Source of the DNA: Lachnospiraceae bacterium
GTDB taxonomy: Bacteria; Bacillota; Clostridia; Lachnospirales; Lachnospiraceae
Direction of reading: 5' to 3'
Assembly: GCA_015057375.1 (NCBI GenBank)
Contig: SVEM01000009.1
Span: 1-53,683, forward strand
Length of the DNA stretch: 53,683 nt
The stretch's first letter is position 1. Every line of letters begins with the position of its first letter. Shown one piece after another: positions 1-10,144 of the stretch. Made by a program: the position numbers and the translations under genes. The notes beneath the pieces are model-generated. The model saw nothing but the letters and a program-made list of their open reading frames with translations, made no database searches and was not told the origin of the DNA.

Positions 1-3000
1 CCCGGAAGTTTTACTTCGTCTGTTCCGCTGATAGCATACCCATTAATAAACTTAATGCTTGTCTGCGAAACATTATTTCCATCGAAAATACTTACACTCT
101 TGTGCAACTGTCCAAGCATATCGTCAGTAATTACAACCTTAACACGATAAACGGTTGTATCATATGTAACTCCGCCTTTATCGCCTTCTGCTTCTTTTAC
201 TAAATAATAGTAAGTTCCTGCTGTATCATAGTCTATCTTATTAAATGCAAAGCTTCCGTCCGCTTTATTTTTAACAGTCTCAACCTCTGTGCCCTGATTC
301 CAGCTATTGTCTGAGTTATAAAGTGTAAAGCTGAATTCTTCGTTGCTTAACTCTTTTCCTTCAAGCACCTTGGTTCCTGAAATGATAACATCCGTACCTG
401 CTACATGATATGTGTTTGTAAATCTGATTTCAGACGCACTGCCATAACTAACGGAAGCAACTTTCAAACTTCCTGACCCATCATCCTTAATCACTACGGT
501 AGCAACATACTTACTGTCATCATAATTGACACCATAGGCATTTGCACCGGTCTCAGTATCTTCCGTAATCAGATAATAATATGTTCCCGGCGTATCATAT
601 GTAATCTCAGGGAATGTAAATGTTCCTTCGTTCGGATTTGTTGCACTAACGCCATTCTTTGCAGTATATTCTTTTGCATTCGAAGCAACATCACCGGTTG
701 CGTCAAGAGCTTCGGTAAGTCTGAATGTAAACTCATCATTTATAAGTTCTCTTCCCGTAAGTTCTTTTATTCCGCTGATAGCATTAGTCACAGGTTTAGC
801 TTCATATGTGTTTACAAAAGTTATCGCACTGCCCTGTGCATTTTCTATTTCATACTCTGCTTTAAGCTGTCCATTATCATCAGTAACGGTTACTTCTACT
901 CTGTATGTGTTTTTGTCAGCTGTTATACCATTACCGTCACCTGTAAGCTCAACGATGTCGTAGTTATAAACTCCTACTTTATCAAATGACAATGCCTTGT
1001 TGAATATTACATTGCCTGCACGGTTATTTGTTCCGGTAATTTCAGCAGTACTTGCATTACGAATCACCTGGTCATGTTTAAATACTCCAAATGTAAACTC
1101 GCCACCAACCATGCTTTTTCCGATAAGGTTTTTATTTACAAAATCAATCGAAAGGTGTGCCACTCCCGGATCATATGTATTAGTAACATCTACCGACAAT
1201 GACGTAACTGCTCCCTCAGGTCTTGTGGTGCCCTCGTAAACAACCGCTTTCAGAACACCTGCAACACTTTCAAGTTCAACAGTTATCACTGTTTCTTCTA
1301 CACTATAAATCCATCCGTCCTTCTTGGTATCTGGGACAATTTCCTTTAAGATATAGTTATATTTCTCGTTTGTCTTGCCATTCAGGTCTTCAGGCCCATA
1401 GTTTAATACAATGCGGGCAAATCCACTTTCATCCGTTGCTGTTGACTCAGCAACAAGAGCTGCTCCATCGTATATTCCGAACTTAAATCCGGATGGAAGT
1501 GCAAGCGGACTGCCTTTTTCGTTAACAACTAATTTATTAATATCTATTGATACGTCCTGCTGTCCTGTTGTTGAATAAATATTTTCAAAATCAACTATCA
1601 CTTCATAACTGTCGGATGATGGTTTATTCACCTGTGTTTCGCCATTCGAATAAACATCCTTTATTTCCAGCGCGGCATCCATATCTTCATCTGTCACTTC
1701 CACAACAAATGAATGCACCGTTTTATCATAAGTTACGCCACCAATTTTATCTTCAGGCTCTATTTCAACAATACGATATAAATAACTTCCAATTTCCGAA
1801 TATTCTTCGTTGTTTCTATATATATCCGTAAAATCAAACCCGATAGAGTTATTTGTTCCTGAAACCTCCGAACCGTTTACTGTTATGTCTGTGCCAACCT
1901 GTTCCCACTCATTTGTTTCAGAATTCCATTTTTGCATTCGGAATGTAAACTCGTCAGTGTCTTCCCATGGTCTTCCGGTTAAAATAACAGTTCCTTCTAC
2001 AGTTACATTTACAGGGTTTACCGATGTTGTATACTCATACTCGTTTTCTGTTTTAACATCAGCTGTTTTGTCTGCTTCTATAGTAACAGTTCCATCTCCG
2101 GACTCCCCGTTATCAAAATATTCTGTTGTAAATCCGTCGCCCGGATTACCTTGTACAACCTTTACCACAGTTCCTTCCGGAAGGTCTTTTATCTCAAGTT
2201 CCTCACCATCTTTAAGAGTAATCTCAACCTGTCCGTTTTCATCAGTTACTATGTCTCCATCGTTAAATGACTGATTTTTAAGCGGTTCACCATTAAGTGT
2301 TACCGTAACAGTCATATCAAATGAATCCTTATCATCAGGAACAACGTAGTCCGGCCCAAAAGGATGTATAATCTCAGTTGATATTGTTACGTTTCCTTTT
2401 CCTCTTTCAGCATTTACGAAGTCTACCTGTATGAACTCCGTTGCTTTTATTGCCACATCTATCTGAGATGCTGCAGTTAAATTTACGGTTTCTACCTTAT
2501 ATTTGTCAGTTTCTGATTCTTTAACATTTATTACATCTCCGACTGTCATGCCGGCAATATAAATCATCTCTCCTGCTTTTAAATACACACCTTCTGAAAC
2601 GCCGTTTACAAACTTTACCTGAGTATCGGTTGCAGTTCCCTCTGCATCTATCTTATATGCCGGGTAAACGGTGTTATCTGTTGCGTTACTTGTATTAGTA
2701 AGTATGAATTCAAAATCTTCATTTGTGTAAGATATACCTTCCGCAAGCTCTTTTGTGATTTTGAGTCCCGCCTCACGATCCACTGTAAGCTTACCATTGT
2801 TTCCAAGCGTTGCCCCTACAACGAAATAATAGTCCGTCTCGTCTACGGAATGTCCGTAAATATCGGCAAATGGTGCCATGGAAAACGGTAATGTTCCGGT
2901 TTCATTTTTAGGCGTCTTATATACTATACTGCTCACATAGTCACGGCACAAATCTCCGGCAGGGATATACCATGTGTTTTCTCCCGAAGTTTTCTTTGCC

Positions 3001-5363
3001 GTTGCAAGAACTTCAGTATCTATTATGTTATACCTTGTTTCTGTTTTAAGTGTTGTACCATTTTTAGAGTATACCGTATATGCATGATACTTTTCTCCTG
3101 TAGGCACAGAATTTCCACTGTATAAGGTCCCTTTATCATCTGCGTATACAGGAGCATTTTCCTGATAATAATATCTCTCATCTTCTCTTGAAGGTTTGAA
3201 ATAACTGTAAGTATTGACTTCTTCATAACCGGTAAAGTTGTCAACCTCATACTGGTTTGTGTAAAAATTAACAGAACCGTCAGCATTTTTGTTGTCTTCT
3301 ATATACTTACTGTCAACGACATCATCAATAGTATATTTGTTGATTTCTTCTCTAAGTGCTGCTTTATATATCAAACGGATTGGACCTATGGCTCCGCTTG
3401 TTTCAATTTTTTCAAGTTTATCATCTTTATCAAGCGATACATCATAAGTAATCGTAGGCATAAGTGCCGCAGGCACGGCAAATACAATTCTCTGATCTTT
3501 AGTCTTCATATCTTCACGAAGCTGAACTATGGCATACATCACATCTGATTTTTTCATGCCGTATTCTTCAGGAACCTCTCCAAGATATACATAAGACTTC
3601 ATAATATATGCAGCAGTTGCAGGAATAGTACTTTCCGATATTCCGTCATACCAGAAACCGAGATACTTTCCATCTGCATCTGCAAACCAACCAATATAGT
3701 TTGAATATGCCCTTGTAGAAGAATTATATGCAAGCTGGCCATTCTGATACGCAAGGTTAATAAGCGTTTTTGCAGTTGCTGTATCAGATAACCCTATATG
3801 CTGCGCAACAGTTTCTACCATCTCTTCGCCAAGCGATGTAAGGCTATTAATCGTTCCGAGAGAGCCCGTACTGCTGCCGAAATTTTTAGCAAAATTATCT
3901 CCCCTATATAATGTCTGGTTAATGCTGATTCCCTCAACATTAGTAACTTCCATATATTTTCCAATTCTGTCAATAAATGAAACATAACCGGACAAATTCT
4001 CATTTGCTTCTGTATATGTCGGGAAATACTTGGATTGAAGCTGAATATCCTTTGCAATATCTTTAAATGCATCTACGAGGGCTTCCTGCATATTACTGCC
4101 ATAGTCCTCAGCATCGAAAAACTTATCAACATAATATCTGTTAAGCTCATTCTCTATTTTGGTAACGGTTTTTCTGTTTGTAATCGTAACTTTTTCACCA
4201 ACAGCTACACTATCATATGCTTCCCAAAACTCGTCTATATCCTCGGTTGCACTATCAGTATAGTTATTATCAGGATTAAGAATATTTCTTGCAACCAAAA
4301 CAGAAGTCTCATCACTATCACTGTCAAGTCCGAGCGCAAGTGTATAGAAAAGTGATTTAGAATCGTATTTCTTCTCTATTTCGGATTTTGCATATGCTGC
4401 TGAAAGCTGTGTAAGGAATCCATCTCTGGCAGCGGTATTAGCAGTTTGACCATTTCCAAACTCTGAGCTTCCCGGATTGGTAAAATTAGTTGTAGAATAA
4501 GTAGGTGCTCCGTCAGACATAAGCACCATAATCGGCTTACGCTTGAGCGTTCCTTTATTTGGATCATCAATGGTTGTTTCGTTACTTGATGCTGTAAACT
4601 GGTCTTTTGCGAGTATAATACCCTTCTGTGTATAAGTAGAACCTATTACCTGTTTTGATTTGCTTGTTGGTTTTGTAGAAGTTCCTTCGTAATATACATA
4701 AGTATTAAGCGAAATGGTTTCACTTAAGTTAGAACCGCTTCCTGAAGATTTGTAAGTTAAATATATATCATTTCTGGTTGTGTATCTTCCTAATGGGAGT
4801 ACTACTATAGCATTGTCACTTCCTGTTGAACCATTAGTATCATTATCTCCTGAATAAAGTACAACTCCGACACGATTATATTTATTTGCGGCAAGCAAAG
4901 TGGAAATCATGTAATTCGATGCCTCAGCAAGTTCCGCTGCAACATCATTATTACCACTTCTTCCATTCATTGAGCCCGACACATCAAGAACTAGCATCGT
5001 GTCGGTAGGGGATGCGGACATTCCGGTGACGGATATATTAGAACCCATTGCAGAAAGTGCAACAAGAAAACTGTCCTGTTCATTCATTGTAATATCAACA
5101 TCTGAAAACGCACTGTCATCAGTAAATACAGACTTGTCCGTCCATATAGCTCCTGCATTTTCTGTATTAACGTTATTGCCTGTTGGGAAATATTGCTGCC
5201 ATCCATCCATTGTGGACGAATCAGCTGTGAGAGAAATAGACTCATCAGAATCTGAGTCTGCCGCTGTTATATTTTTAGATGAAAACGGCAAACTTGTCAT
5301 AATTAAAGTAATGCATAAAAATATAGCTAATACCCGCTTTAAAATATTAGTTTTTACTCCCAT
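1..5363 (-). CDS. Giant secreted VWA / pilin-type surface protein (partial)
   Basis: Start ATG at 5363 with AAGGAGAAGG just upstream; the frame stays open to the left edge, so about 1,787 residues are visible and the C-terminus is missing. A signal peptide (residues about 1-35) is followed by a von Willebrand A domain whose MIDAS motif DVSGSMN sits at 127-133, with a later VLMSDGAPT strand. The distal half holds at least five tandem repeats of about 125-130 residues with the pattern GTYYYLVxE...GVxYDxxxYxVxVxVxDD, typical of the Spy0128/FctA pilin isopeptide-linkage domain (family knowledge). Lys/Asn isopeptide bonds are therefore likely. A sortase motif would lie outside the window and no sortase gene is visible. 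Likely a cell-surface adhesin or pilus tip protein; the ligand is unknown. Confidence 0.9.
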   Translation of the reverse strand, partial: MGVKTNILKRVLAIFLCITLIMTSLPFSSKNITAADSDSDESISLTADSSTMDGWQQYFPTGNNVNTENAGAIWTDKSVFTDDSAFSDVDITMNEQDSFLVALSAMGSNISVTGMSASPTDTMLVLDVSGSMNGRSGNNDVAAELAEASNYMISTLLAANKYNRVGVVLYSGDNDTNGSTGSDNAIVVLPLGRYTTRNDIYLTYKSSGSGSNLSETISLNTYVYYEGTSTKPTSKSKQVIGSTYTQKGIILAKDQFTASSNETTIDDPNKGTLKRKPIMVLMSDGAPTYSTTNFTNPGSSEFGNGQTANTAARDGFLTQLSAAYAKSEIEKKYDSKSLFYTLALGLDSDSDETSVLVARNILNPDNNYTDSATEDIDEFWEAYDSVAVGEKVTITNRKTVTKIENELNRYYVDKFFDAEDYGSNMQEALVDAFKDIAKDIQLQSKYFPTYTEANENLSGYVSFIDRIGKYMEVTNVEGISINQTLYRGDNFAKNFGSSTGSLGTINSLTSLGEEMVETVAQHIGLSDTATAKTLINLAYQNGQLAYNSSTRAYSNYIGWFADADGKYLGFWYDGISESTIPATAAYIMKSYVYLGEVPEEYGMKKSDVMYAIVQLREDMKTKDQRIVFAVPAALMPTITYDVSLDKDDKLEKIETSGAIGPIRLIYKAALREEINKYTIDDVVDSKYIEDNKNADGSVNFYTNQYEVDNFTGYEEVNTYSYFKPSREDERYYYQENAPVYADDKGTLYSGNSVPTGEKYHAYTVYSKNGTTLKTETRYNIIDTEVLATAKKTSGENTWYIPAGDLCRDYVSSIVYKTPKNETGTLPFSMAPFADIYGHSVDETDYYFVVGATLGNNGKLTVDREAGLKITKELAEGISYTNEDFEFILTNTSNATDNTVYPAYKIDAEGTATDTQVKFVNGVSEGVYLKAGEMIYIAGMTVGDVINVKESETDKYKVETVNLTAASQIDVAIKATEFIQVDFVNAERGKGNVTISTEIIHPFGPDYVVPDDKDSFDMTVTVTLNGEPLKNQSFNDGDIVTDENGQVEITLKDGEELEIKDLPEGTVVKVVQGNPGDGFTTEYFDNGESGDGTVTIEADKTADVKTENEYEYTTSVNPVNVTVEGTVILTGRPWEDTDEFTFRMQKWNSETNEWEQVGTDITVNGSEVSGTNNSIGFDFTDIYRNNEEYSEIGSYLYRIVEIEPEDKIGGVTYDKTVHSFVVEVTDEDMDAALEIKDVYSNGETQVNKPSSDSYEVIVDFENIYSTTGQQDVSIDINKLVVNEKGSPLALPSGFKFGIYDGAALVAESTATDESGFARIVLNYGPEDLNGKTNEKYNYILKEIVPDTKKDGWIYSVEETVITVELESVAGVLKAVVYEGTTRPEGAVTSLSVDVTNTYDPGVAHLSIDFVNKNLIGKSMVGGEFTFGVFKHDQVIRNASTAEITGTNNRAGNVIFNKALSFDKVGVYNYDIVELTGDGNGITADKNTYRVEVTVTDDNGQLKAEYEIENAQGSAITFVNTYEAKPVTNAISGIKELTGRELINDEFTFRLTEALDATGDVASNAKEYTAKNGVSATNPNEGTFTFPEITYDTPGTYYYLITEDTETGANAYGVNYDDSKYVATVVIKDDGSGSLKVASVSYGSASEIRFTNTYHVAGTDVIISGTKVLEGKELSNEEFSFTLYNSDNSWNQGTEVETVKNKADGSFAFNKIDYDTAGTYYYLVKEAEGDKGGVTYDTTVYRVKVVITDDMLGQLHKSVSIFDGNNVSQTSIKFINGYAISGTDEVKLP

Positions 5364-5468
5364 ACAAACCTTCTCCTTTGTACCTGTTTGATATACATTC
5401 CTTATTGTAATTTGTGTATTATTTATTTTTTTGTTTTTTTACAAAAACCCCATAATTATTTAATATAC

Positions 5469-5497
5469 ATTTTATCTTTTATTGTTGGACAATTCAA
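5469..5497 (-). promoter_or_regulatory. Promoter of the VWA surface protein
   Basis: On the minus strand TTGAAT, a 17-base spacer, then TAAAAT, about 105 bases before the start codon. This is a good sigma-A match, leaving an AT-rich 5' leader. Confidence 0.6.
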
Positions 5498-5519
5498 TAA
5501 GTTGTACACAAAATGGCAT

Positions 5520-5556
5520 AAAAAGAGCCGATGTGAACATAACATTTACACCGGCC
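5520..5556 (-). terminator. Rho-independent terminator after the small Cys-rich gene
   Basis: Minus-strand stem GCCGGTGT / ACATCGGC (one G-U pair) with a loop of about 12 bases, followed by TCTTTTTAT. It lies 10 bases after the stop of the 49-residue gene. Confidence 0.75.
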
Positions 5557-5566
5557 AGACAAAAAA

Positions 5567-5716
5567 TCATTCTTTTTTACAATTTCCGCTCATGGGACAG
5601 CTCCCGCAGTTGCATCCACAAGACATTTTTCCACTCTTTTTTGACTTTATCATGCTCCGTATTATTAATATGACAATTATCAAAATAATTGCAGATACAA
5701 TTATATTTGCAAGCAT
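5567..5716 (-). CDS. FeoB-associated Cys-rich membrane protein
   Basis: A 49-residue protein. An N-terminal hydrophobic helix (residues about 3-20) is followed by a short basic stretch and a cysteine cluster, SCGCNCGSCPMSGNC, then KKE and the stop. This is the layout of the small FeoB-associated Cys-rich membrane protein family, which is normally encoded beside feoB and is thought to help ferrous iron transport. No feoA or feoB is visible nearby, so this copy is an orphan here. GGGAGCGG lies before the ATG. The gene is followed by its own terminator, so it appears to be transcribed alone. The family call rests on length, topology and the Cys pattern; the function in this context is inferred. 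Confidence 0.8.
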   Translation of the reverse strand: MLANIIVSAIILIIVILIIRSMIKSKKSGKMSCGCNCGSCPMSGNCKKE

Positions 5717-5756
5717 TTTTATCCGCTCCCTTTTTTATTTTATTATTTCTTATAAT

Positions 5757-5794
5757 TGAAAAAGAGCAAGGTGCAAAACCTCACTCTTTTAAAA
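5757..5794 (-). terminator. Terminator of tRNA-Leu
   Basis: Minus-strand hairpin AAAGAG..AGGT / ACCT..CTCTTT directly after the tRNA, ending in a T-run. Confidence 0.7.
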
Positions 5795-5799
5795 TATCA

Positions 5800-5885
5800 T
5801 GCCGGCAACGGGAATCGAACCCGTACAGGTGTCACCACCCGCAGGATTTTAAGTCCTGTGCGTCTGCCAGTTCCGCCACACCGGC
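5800..5885 (-). tRNA. tRNA-Leu (anticodon UAA)
   Basis: An 86-base class II tRNA. Acceptor GCCGGTG pairs with TGCCGGC, with discriminator A. The anticodon arm carries CTTAAAA, giving anticodon UAA. There is a long variable arm as expected for leucine, and the T-arm is ACGGG-TTCGATT-CCCGT. The CCA end is not encoded. A promoter lies upstream and a terminator follows, so it is a single-gene unit. Confidence 0.97.
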
Positions 5886-5913
5886 ATACAAGTTTTCGTA
5901 ACCTGCGTGTTTC

Positions 5914-5941
5914 ATTATACCACAAGAAACGAAAAGTGCAA
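5914..5941 (-). promoter_or_regulatory. Promoter of tRNA-Leu
   Basis: Minus-strand TTGCAC, 16-base spacer, consensus TATAAT, about 28 bases before the mature tRNA 5' end. Confidence 0.8.
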
Positions 5942-5949
5942 GAAATATT

Positions 5950-7995
5950 TTAATATTTTATGTTTTTTATAATTGTACTTCCAAACGGTTTCAAGACTAT
6001 GTCAACATATCCGTCTTCCACATCATACATTACAGCATTTAAGGAGTATCCAAAGTCACCGGAATTTATAAGCGTTACCATCTTTGAACCGTCTTTTATT
6101 CCTGTTTTCCATACAGGTATACGGACATATTTTTCATACGGTGATGAATTAACCGCAACAACTACCTGCTCATCTTCCGCAAAGCGCCCATAACTTATTA
6201 TATCTTTTTCTCCATGAAGAAATACAAGCGAACCGGTTTTCAACGAATCATAGTCCTTGTGTATTCTGACAGTCTCTTTATGGAAAACAATCATTTCCTT
6301 ATCTTCCTGTCCCCACGGATAAGTTCTTCTGTTATCAGGATCTGTCCATCCGCATACTCCGGCCTCGTCGCCGTAATATATTGTTGGCGCTCCCGGCCAG
6401 GTCATCTGGACAATAACCGCCGCCCTCATAACTGCTTGATTGATACCTTCGCTTGCTGCGGCAGCTCCATGTGATGCAATTCTTCCGACTCTTCGGTTCG
6501 TCCTTGTAAGGAATCTCGAATGGTCGTGATTAGACAGTTCATTCATTGCCACATACAAAGATGGCGTTGTCATATTGAGCATATTCTCACGCATCGATGC
6601 AAAAAATGCATCCGCATTACCAAGCAGATCTTCCCTATAACTGTCACTATGCTTCTCCATTCCGGTAAGAAACCATGACAACGGCTCCATAAATGCATCA
6701 TAATTCATTACGGTATCCCACTCATCTCCTGACAGCCAGGCTTTCGGATTGCCATAATGCTCGGCAATTATAATCGCATTCGGATTGGCCTCTTTAACCG
6801 CCTTTCTGAACGCCTTCCAGAACCAGTGATTATATTCACTACTGTGTCCGAGATCCGCCGCCACATCAAGCCTCCAGCCGTCTGCATTGTACGGAGGCGA
6901 CACCCACTTGGCCGCAACTTTCAGAATATAAAAAACAAGTTCTTCTGATTCCTCGTAATTAAGCTTAGGAAGTGTATTATGTCCCCACCATCCGTCATAA
7001 GATGCGTTGTCCGGCCAACTTTCGTCCTTAAACCTGAAAAATGATTTGTACGGACTGTCAGCCGAGATATATGCACCTTTCTCATAATCCTGCTGATTCA
7101 CATATATTTTTTCTCTGTCAAGCCATTTGTTAAATGAACCGCAATGATTAAATACACCGTCAAGTATAACTTTCATTCCAAGTTCATGTGCCTTTTCAAC
7201 AAGCTTTGCAAAAAGCTCGTTGCTCTTCTCAAGATTGCTTTTCCGCGTCACACGGCTTATATATCTGGATGCCTGTAAATTGTCATTACAGCCATACGAA
7301 AGCGTTTCTCCCTCATCATCAGCTATTACACCAAAATGAGGATCAACATAATCATAATCCTGAATATCATATTTATGGTTAGACGGAGATACAAATATCG
7401 GATTTAGATATATTACCTCTACTCCAAGCTCCTTAAGATAATCCAGCTTCTTTATTATACCGGCAAGATCTCCGCCGTAGAACTTACGGACATCCATTGC
7501 CTTAGGAAGCTCATACCACGAATCGGCACGGCTTACATGCTCATTGATATAACTATATTCATCATTGACTACATCATTTTTCTTATCTCCGTTGCAAAAA
7601 CGGTCGGTAAATATCTGATACATAACTGCGCCCTTAGCCCAGTCCGGTGTTTTATATCCCGGAATTATCTCAAAATCAGCATACTCCTCCCTGTTTCTTA
7701 AAACACCTTTGCGATTGTAGTATATAACTTCTTCTTTATATCTGAGTTCAAAATGATATTTTGATATTTTATCTTTTACGATTTTTTGTACTTCATAATA
7801 GGCAAATACAGTATCCGCCTTTATCTTGTCCATAAGAAATTTTTCTTCATCATATACAAGATAAACCGAATCAACATTTGTACTTGCTGTACGAATACGA
7901 ATCTTTACAATATCACCTGCATCAGGTTCCTGCGGACTGCGAAACATATTTGTACCATCACTGTATATCGCATCGCAGTAAATGGATGTATCCAA
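5950..7995 (-). CDS. Alpha-amylase family glycoside hydrolase (GH13, CBM34-type N-domain)
   Basis: 681 residues. The start is TTG at 7995, supported by GGGAGG eight bases upstream. The first ~120 residues resemble the CBM34 N-domain of neopullulanase/cyclomaltodextrinase enzymes. The GH13 barrel follows with all catalytic residues: nucleophile D377 (GWRLDVAAD), acid/base E412 (IIAEHYG) and D491 (LSNHDHS). A short beta C-domain ends the protein. There is no signal peptide, so it probably acts in the cytoplasm on imported maltodextrins or cyclodextrins, or on glycogen. No terminator is seen before the tRNA. The precise substrate specificity cannot be read from sequence. Confidence 0.92.
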   Translation of the reverse strand: MDTSIYCDAIYSDGTNMFRSPQEPDAGDIVKIRIRTASTNVDSVYLVYDEEKFLMDKIKADTVFAYYEVQKIVKDKISKYHFELRYKEEVIYYNRKGVLRNREEYADFEIIPGYKTPDWAKGAVMYQIFTDRFCNGDKKNDVVNDEYSYINEHVSRADSWYELPKAMDVRKFYGGDLAGIIKKLDYLKELGVEVIYLNPIFVSPSNHKYDIQDYDYVDPHFGVIADDEGETLSYGCNDNLQASRYISRVTRKSNLEKSNELFAKLVEKAHELGMKVILDGVFNHCGSFNKWLDREKIYVNQQDYEKGAYISADSPYKSFFRFKDESWPDNASYDGWWGHNTLPKLNYEESEELVFYILKVAAKWVSPPYNADGWRLDVAADLGHSSEYNHWFWKAFRKAVKEANPNAIIIAEHYGNPKAWLSGDEWDTVMNYDAFMEPLSWFLTGMEKHSDSYREDLLGNADAFFASMRENMLNMTTPSLYVAMNELSNHDHSRFLTRTNRRVGRIASHGAAAASEGINQAVMRAAVIVQMTWPGAPTIYYGDEAGVCGWTDPDNRRTYPWGQEDKEMIVFHKETVRIHKDYDSLKTGSLVFLHGEKDIISYGRFAEDEQVVVAVNSSPYEKYVRIPVWKTGIKDGSKMVTLINSGDFGYSLNAVMYDVEDGYVDIVLKPFGSTIIKNIKY

Positions 7996-8026
7996 TTCGT
8001 TATCCTCCCGAGTAATAATTGTGTAT

Positions 8027-8060
8027 AAAAAGTAAAAACAGGATAGTTGGCACTATCCTG
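8027..8060 (-). terminator. Terminator after ftsH
   Basis: Minus-strand perfect nine-base stem CAGGATAGT / ACTATCCTG, then TTTTTACTTTTT. It separates the ftsH operon from the GH13 gene. The ~225 bases between it and ftsH (8061-8285) are AT-rich with no gene; any GH13 promoter there is not obvious to me. Confidence 0.85.
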
Positions 8061-8285
8061 CTTTGGAGAAGGTATTTTTGTTACTTATGGGGTGTAGCAA
8101 AAACTATATAATGTATTGGGGTTTACAATGGGAAGTATAGCACTACTTTTCATCTCAGTGTGCACAAACTTTCACAAATTTTCAAAAAGTTTTTGTGCAA
8201 AATAACAACAGAAAAAACTCTCTTTGTACATTTTGCAGTAAAAAATGTCGAAAAAACAAACTTTTATTGTACAATATACCAATAT

Positions 8286-10133
8286 TTATATAGTTGCTCC
8301 TTCATTTGCATCAAATAATGCTTCAAATTCTTCTCTGCTAATACGTTCTTTTTCTAATAAAAGATTTGCACAAGCTTCAAGAACTTTCATATTATCATCA
8401 AGTATCTTCTTGGCTTTGTCATAACATGCATCAATTATGCATTTAACTTCTTCGTCAATTGTACTTGCAACTTTTTCGCTGAAGCTTCTTGTTCTTCCAA
8501 AATCTCTTCCGATAAATACTTCATCACTGTCATCGTAGTTGATCGGTCCGATTTTCTCAGAAAAACCATACTTGGTAACCATATCGGTTGCTACAGCCGT
8601 TGCCTGTTTAATATCCTGTGACGCACCTGTTGTTATGTCATCAAATATAATCTCTTCAGCTATTCGTCCGCCAAGAAGTACAACTATATCCTGAAGCATT
8701 CTGCCCTTAGTATTAAACATCTCATCCTTTTCCGGAAGCGGCATTGTATATCCTGCAGCGCCCTGTCCTGTAGGAATGATAGATACTGTATGCACAGGTC
8801 CGACATCAGGAAGAAGGTGAAACAGTATTGCATGACCTGCTTCATGATATGCTGTAATTTTCTTATCTTTATCTGAAACAACCTTACTTTTTTTCTCAGG
8901 TCCTATACCTACTTTTATAAGCGAACCGGATATATCTGCTTGTGTTATATATTTTCTGTTATCCTTAGCGGCTGCAATAGCTGCCTCATTAAGAAGATTC
9001 TCAAGATCTGCACCGGTCATTCCTGCAGTTGTCTGTGCAATACTCTTCATATCCACATCATCTGCTAACGGCTTATTTCTTGCATGAATCTTAAGGATAT
9101 CCTCTCTTCCTTTTACGTCCGGTCTTCCGACTTCAACTCTTCTGTCAAATCTACCCGGTCTGAGTATAGCCGGATCAAGTATATCGACACGGTTGGTTGC
9201 CGCCATAACGATGATTCCTTCATTTATTCCGAAACCATCCATCTCAACGAGCATCTGATTGAGCGTCTGCTCTCTCTCGTCATGCCCGCCACCAAGTCCG
9301 GAACCTCTTCTTCTTGCAACGGCATCTATCTCATCTATAAAAACTATACATGGCGAATTCTTCTTTGCATCATTGAAGAGATCTCTAACTCGTGATGCAC
9401 CTACACCGACAAACATCTCTACGAAGTCTGAACCGGATATCGAGAAAAACGGAACCCCGGCCTCTCCTGCAATTGCTTTTGCAAGAAGTGTCTTACCCGT
9501 TCCCGGTGGTCCGACCATAAGTATACCCTTTGGTATTCTTGCTCCGAGTTCAGTATATTTTTTAGGAGATTTGAGGAAATCAACTACCTCTTCAAGCTGT
9601 TCTTTTTCTTCAACAAGTCCGGCAACATCTCCGAACTTTATATTCTTCTCATCAGGCGCAGTCATTCTGGCACGGCTCTTTCCAAAATTCATCACCTTGG
9701 AGTTTCCGCCACCGCCCTGAGCATTCATCATCATAGTAAACATGATAAATACAAGTGCAAATCCAAGAATCCACGGAAGAATACTTAAATACCATGGTGT
9801 CTTTGCCACCGGATTGGTCACATACTTGAAACTACCTTTATATTCCTCTGTCTGCGAAAGTTCATCTAGCTTACTTTCAAGATCAGACACATCAGTAGAA
9901 TAAAAATGAACCTTCGTAGTATCCTTAAAAACAACATCAACTCGTCCGGATGTTGTGTTCTGCTCCTGCGAAATCTTAACACTTGTTACCTTATTTTCTT
10001 TTACATCATTTACAAGGTCCGTAGTATTATATACTACATCGTTTCCTTTACCATACAGGTTTGTCAGAAAAAACGAGAACATAATAAGCAATAACAGGAT
10101 TATAAAAAATCCGTTACCTCTCATACTTTTCAA
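8286..10133 (-). CDS. ftsH: ATP-dependent zinc metalloprotease FtsH
   Basis: 615 residues. Start TTG at 10133 lies seven bases after AGGAGG, better placed than the ATG three codons later. Two N-terminal membrane helices (about 8-26 and 114-136) flank an extracytoplasmic segment. The AAA+ module has Walker A GPPGTGKT at 208-215. The M41 protease motif HEAGH sits at 430-434. It degrades misfolded membrane proteins and regulators at the cytoplasmic face as a hexamer. The gene lies 11 bases after hpt, and tilS is next upstream; tilS-hpt-ftsH is a conserved Firmicutes order. The length is normal for the family. Confidence 0.98.
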   Translation of the reverse strand: MKSMRGNGFFIILLLLIMFSFFLTNLYGKGNDVVYNTTDLVNDVKENKVTSVKISQEQNTTSGRVDVVFKDTTKVHFYSTDVSDLESKLDELSQTEEYKGSFKYVTNPVAKTPWYLSILPWILGFALVFIMFTMMMNAQGGGGNSKVMNFGKSRARMTAPDEKNIKFGDVAGLVEEKEQLEEVVDFLKSPKKYTELGARIPKGILMVGPPGTGKTLLAKAIAGEAGVPFFSISGSDFVEMFVGVGASRVRDLFNDAKKNSPCIVFIDEIDAVARRRGSGLGGGHDEREQTLNQMLVEMDGFGINEGIIVMAATNRVDILDPAILRPGRFDRRVEVGRPDVKGREDILKIHARNKPLADDVDMKSIAQTTAGMTGADLENLLNEAAIAAAKDNRKYITQADISGSLIKVGIGPEKKSKVVSDKDKKITAYHEAGHAILFHLLPDVGPVHTVSIIPTGQGAAGYTMPLPEKDEMFNTKGRMLQDIVVLLGGRIAEEIIFDDITTGASQDIKQATAVATDMVTKYGFSEKIGPINYDDSDEVFIGRDFGRTRSFSEKVASTIDEEVKCIIDACYDKAKKILDDNMKVLEACANLLLEKERISREEFEALFDANEGATI

Positions 10134-10144
10134 AACATTTCCTC

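Noticed and set aside
997-2274. Plus-strand open frames of 80-154 codons
   Set aside because: They lie opposite the VWA/pilin gene, lack ribosome sites, and show no family pattern; they are shadows of the minus-strand frame.
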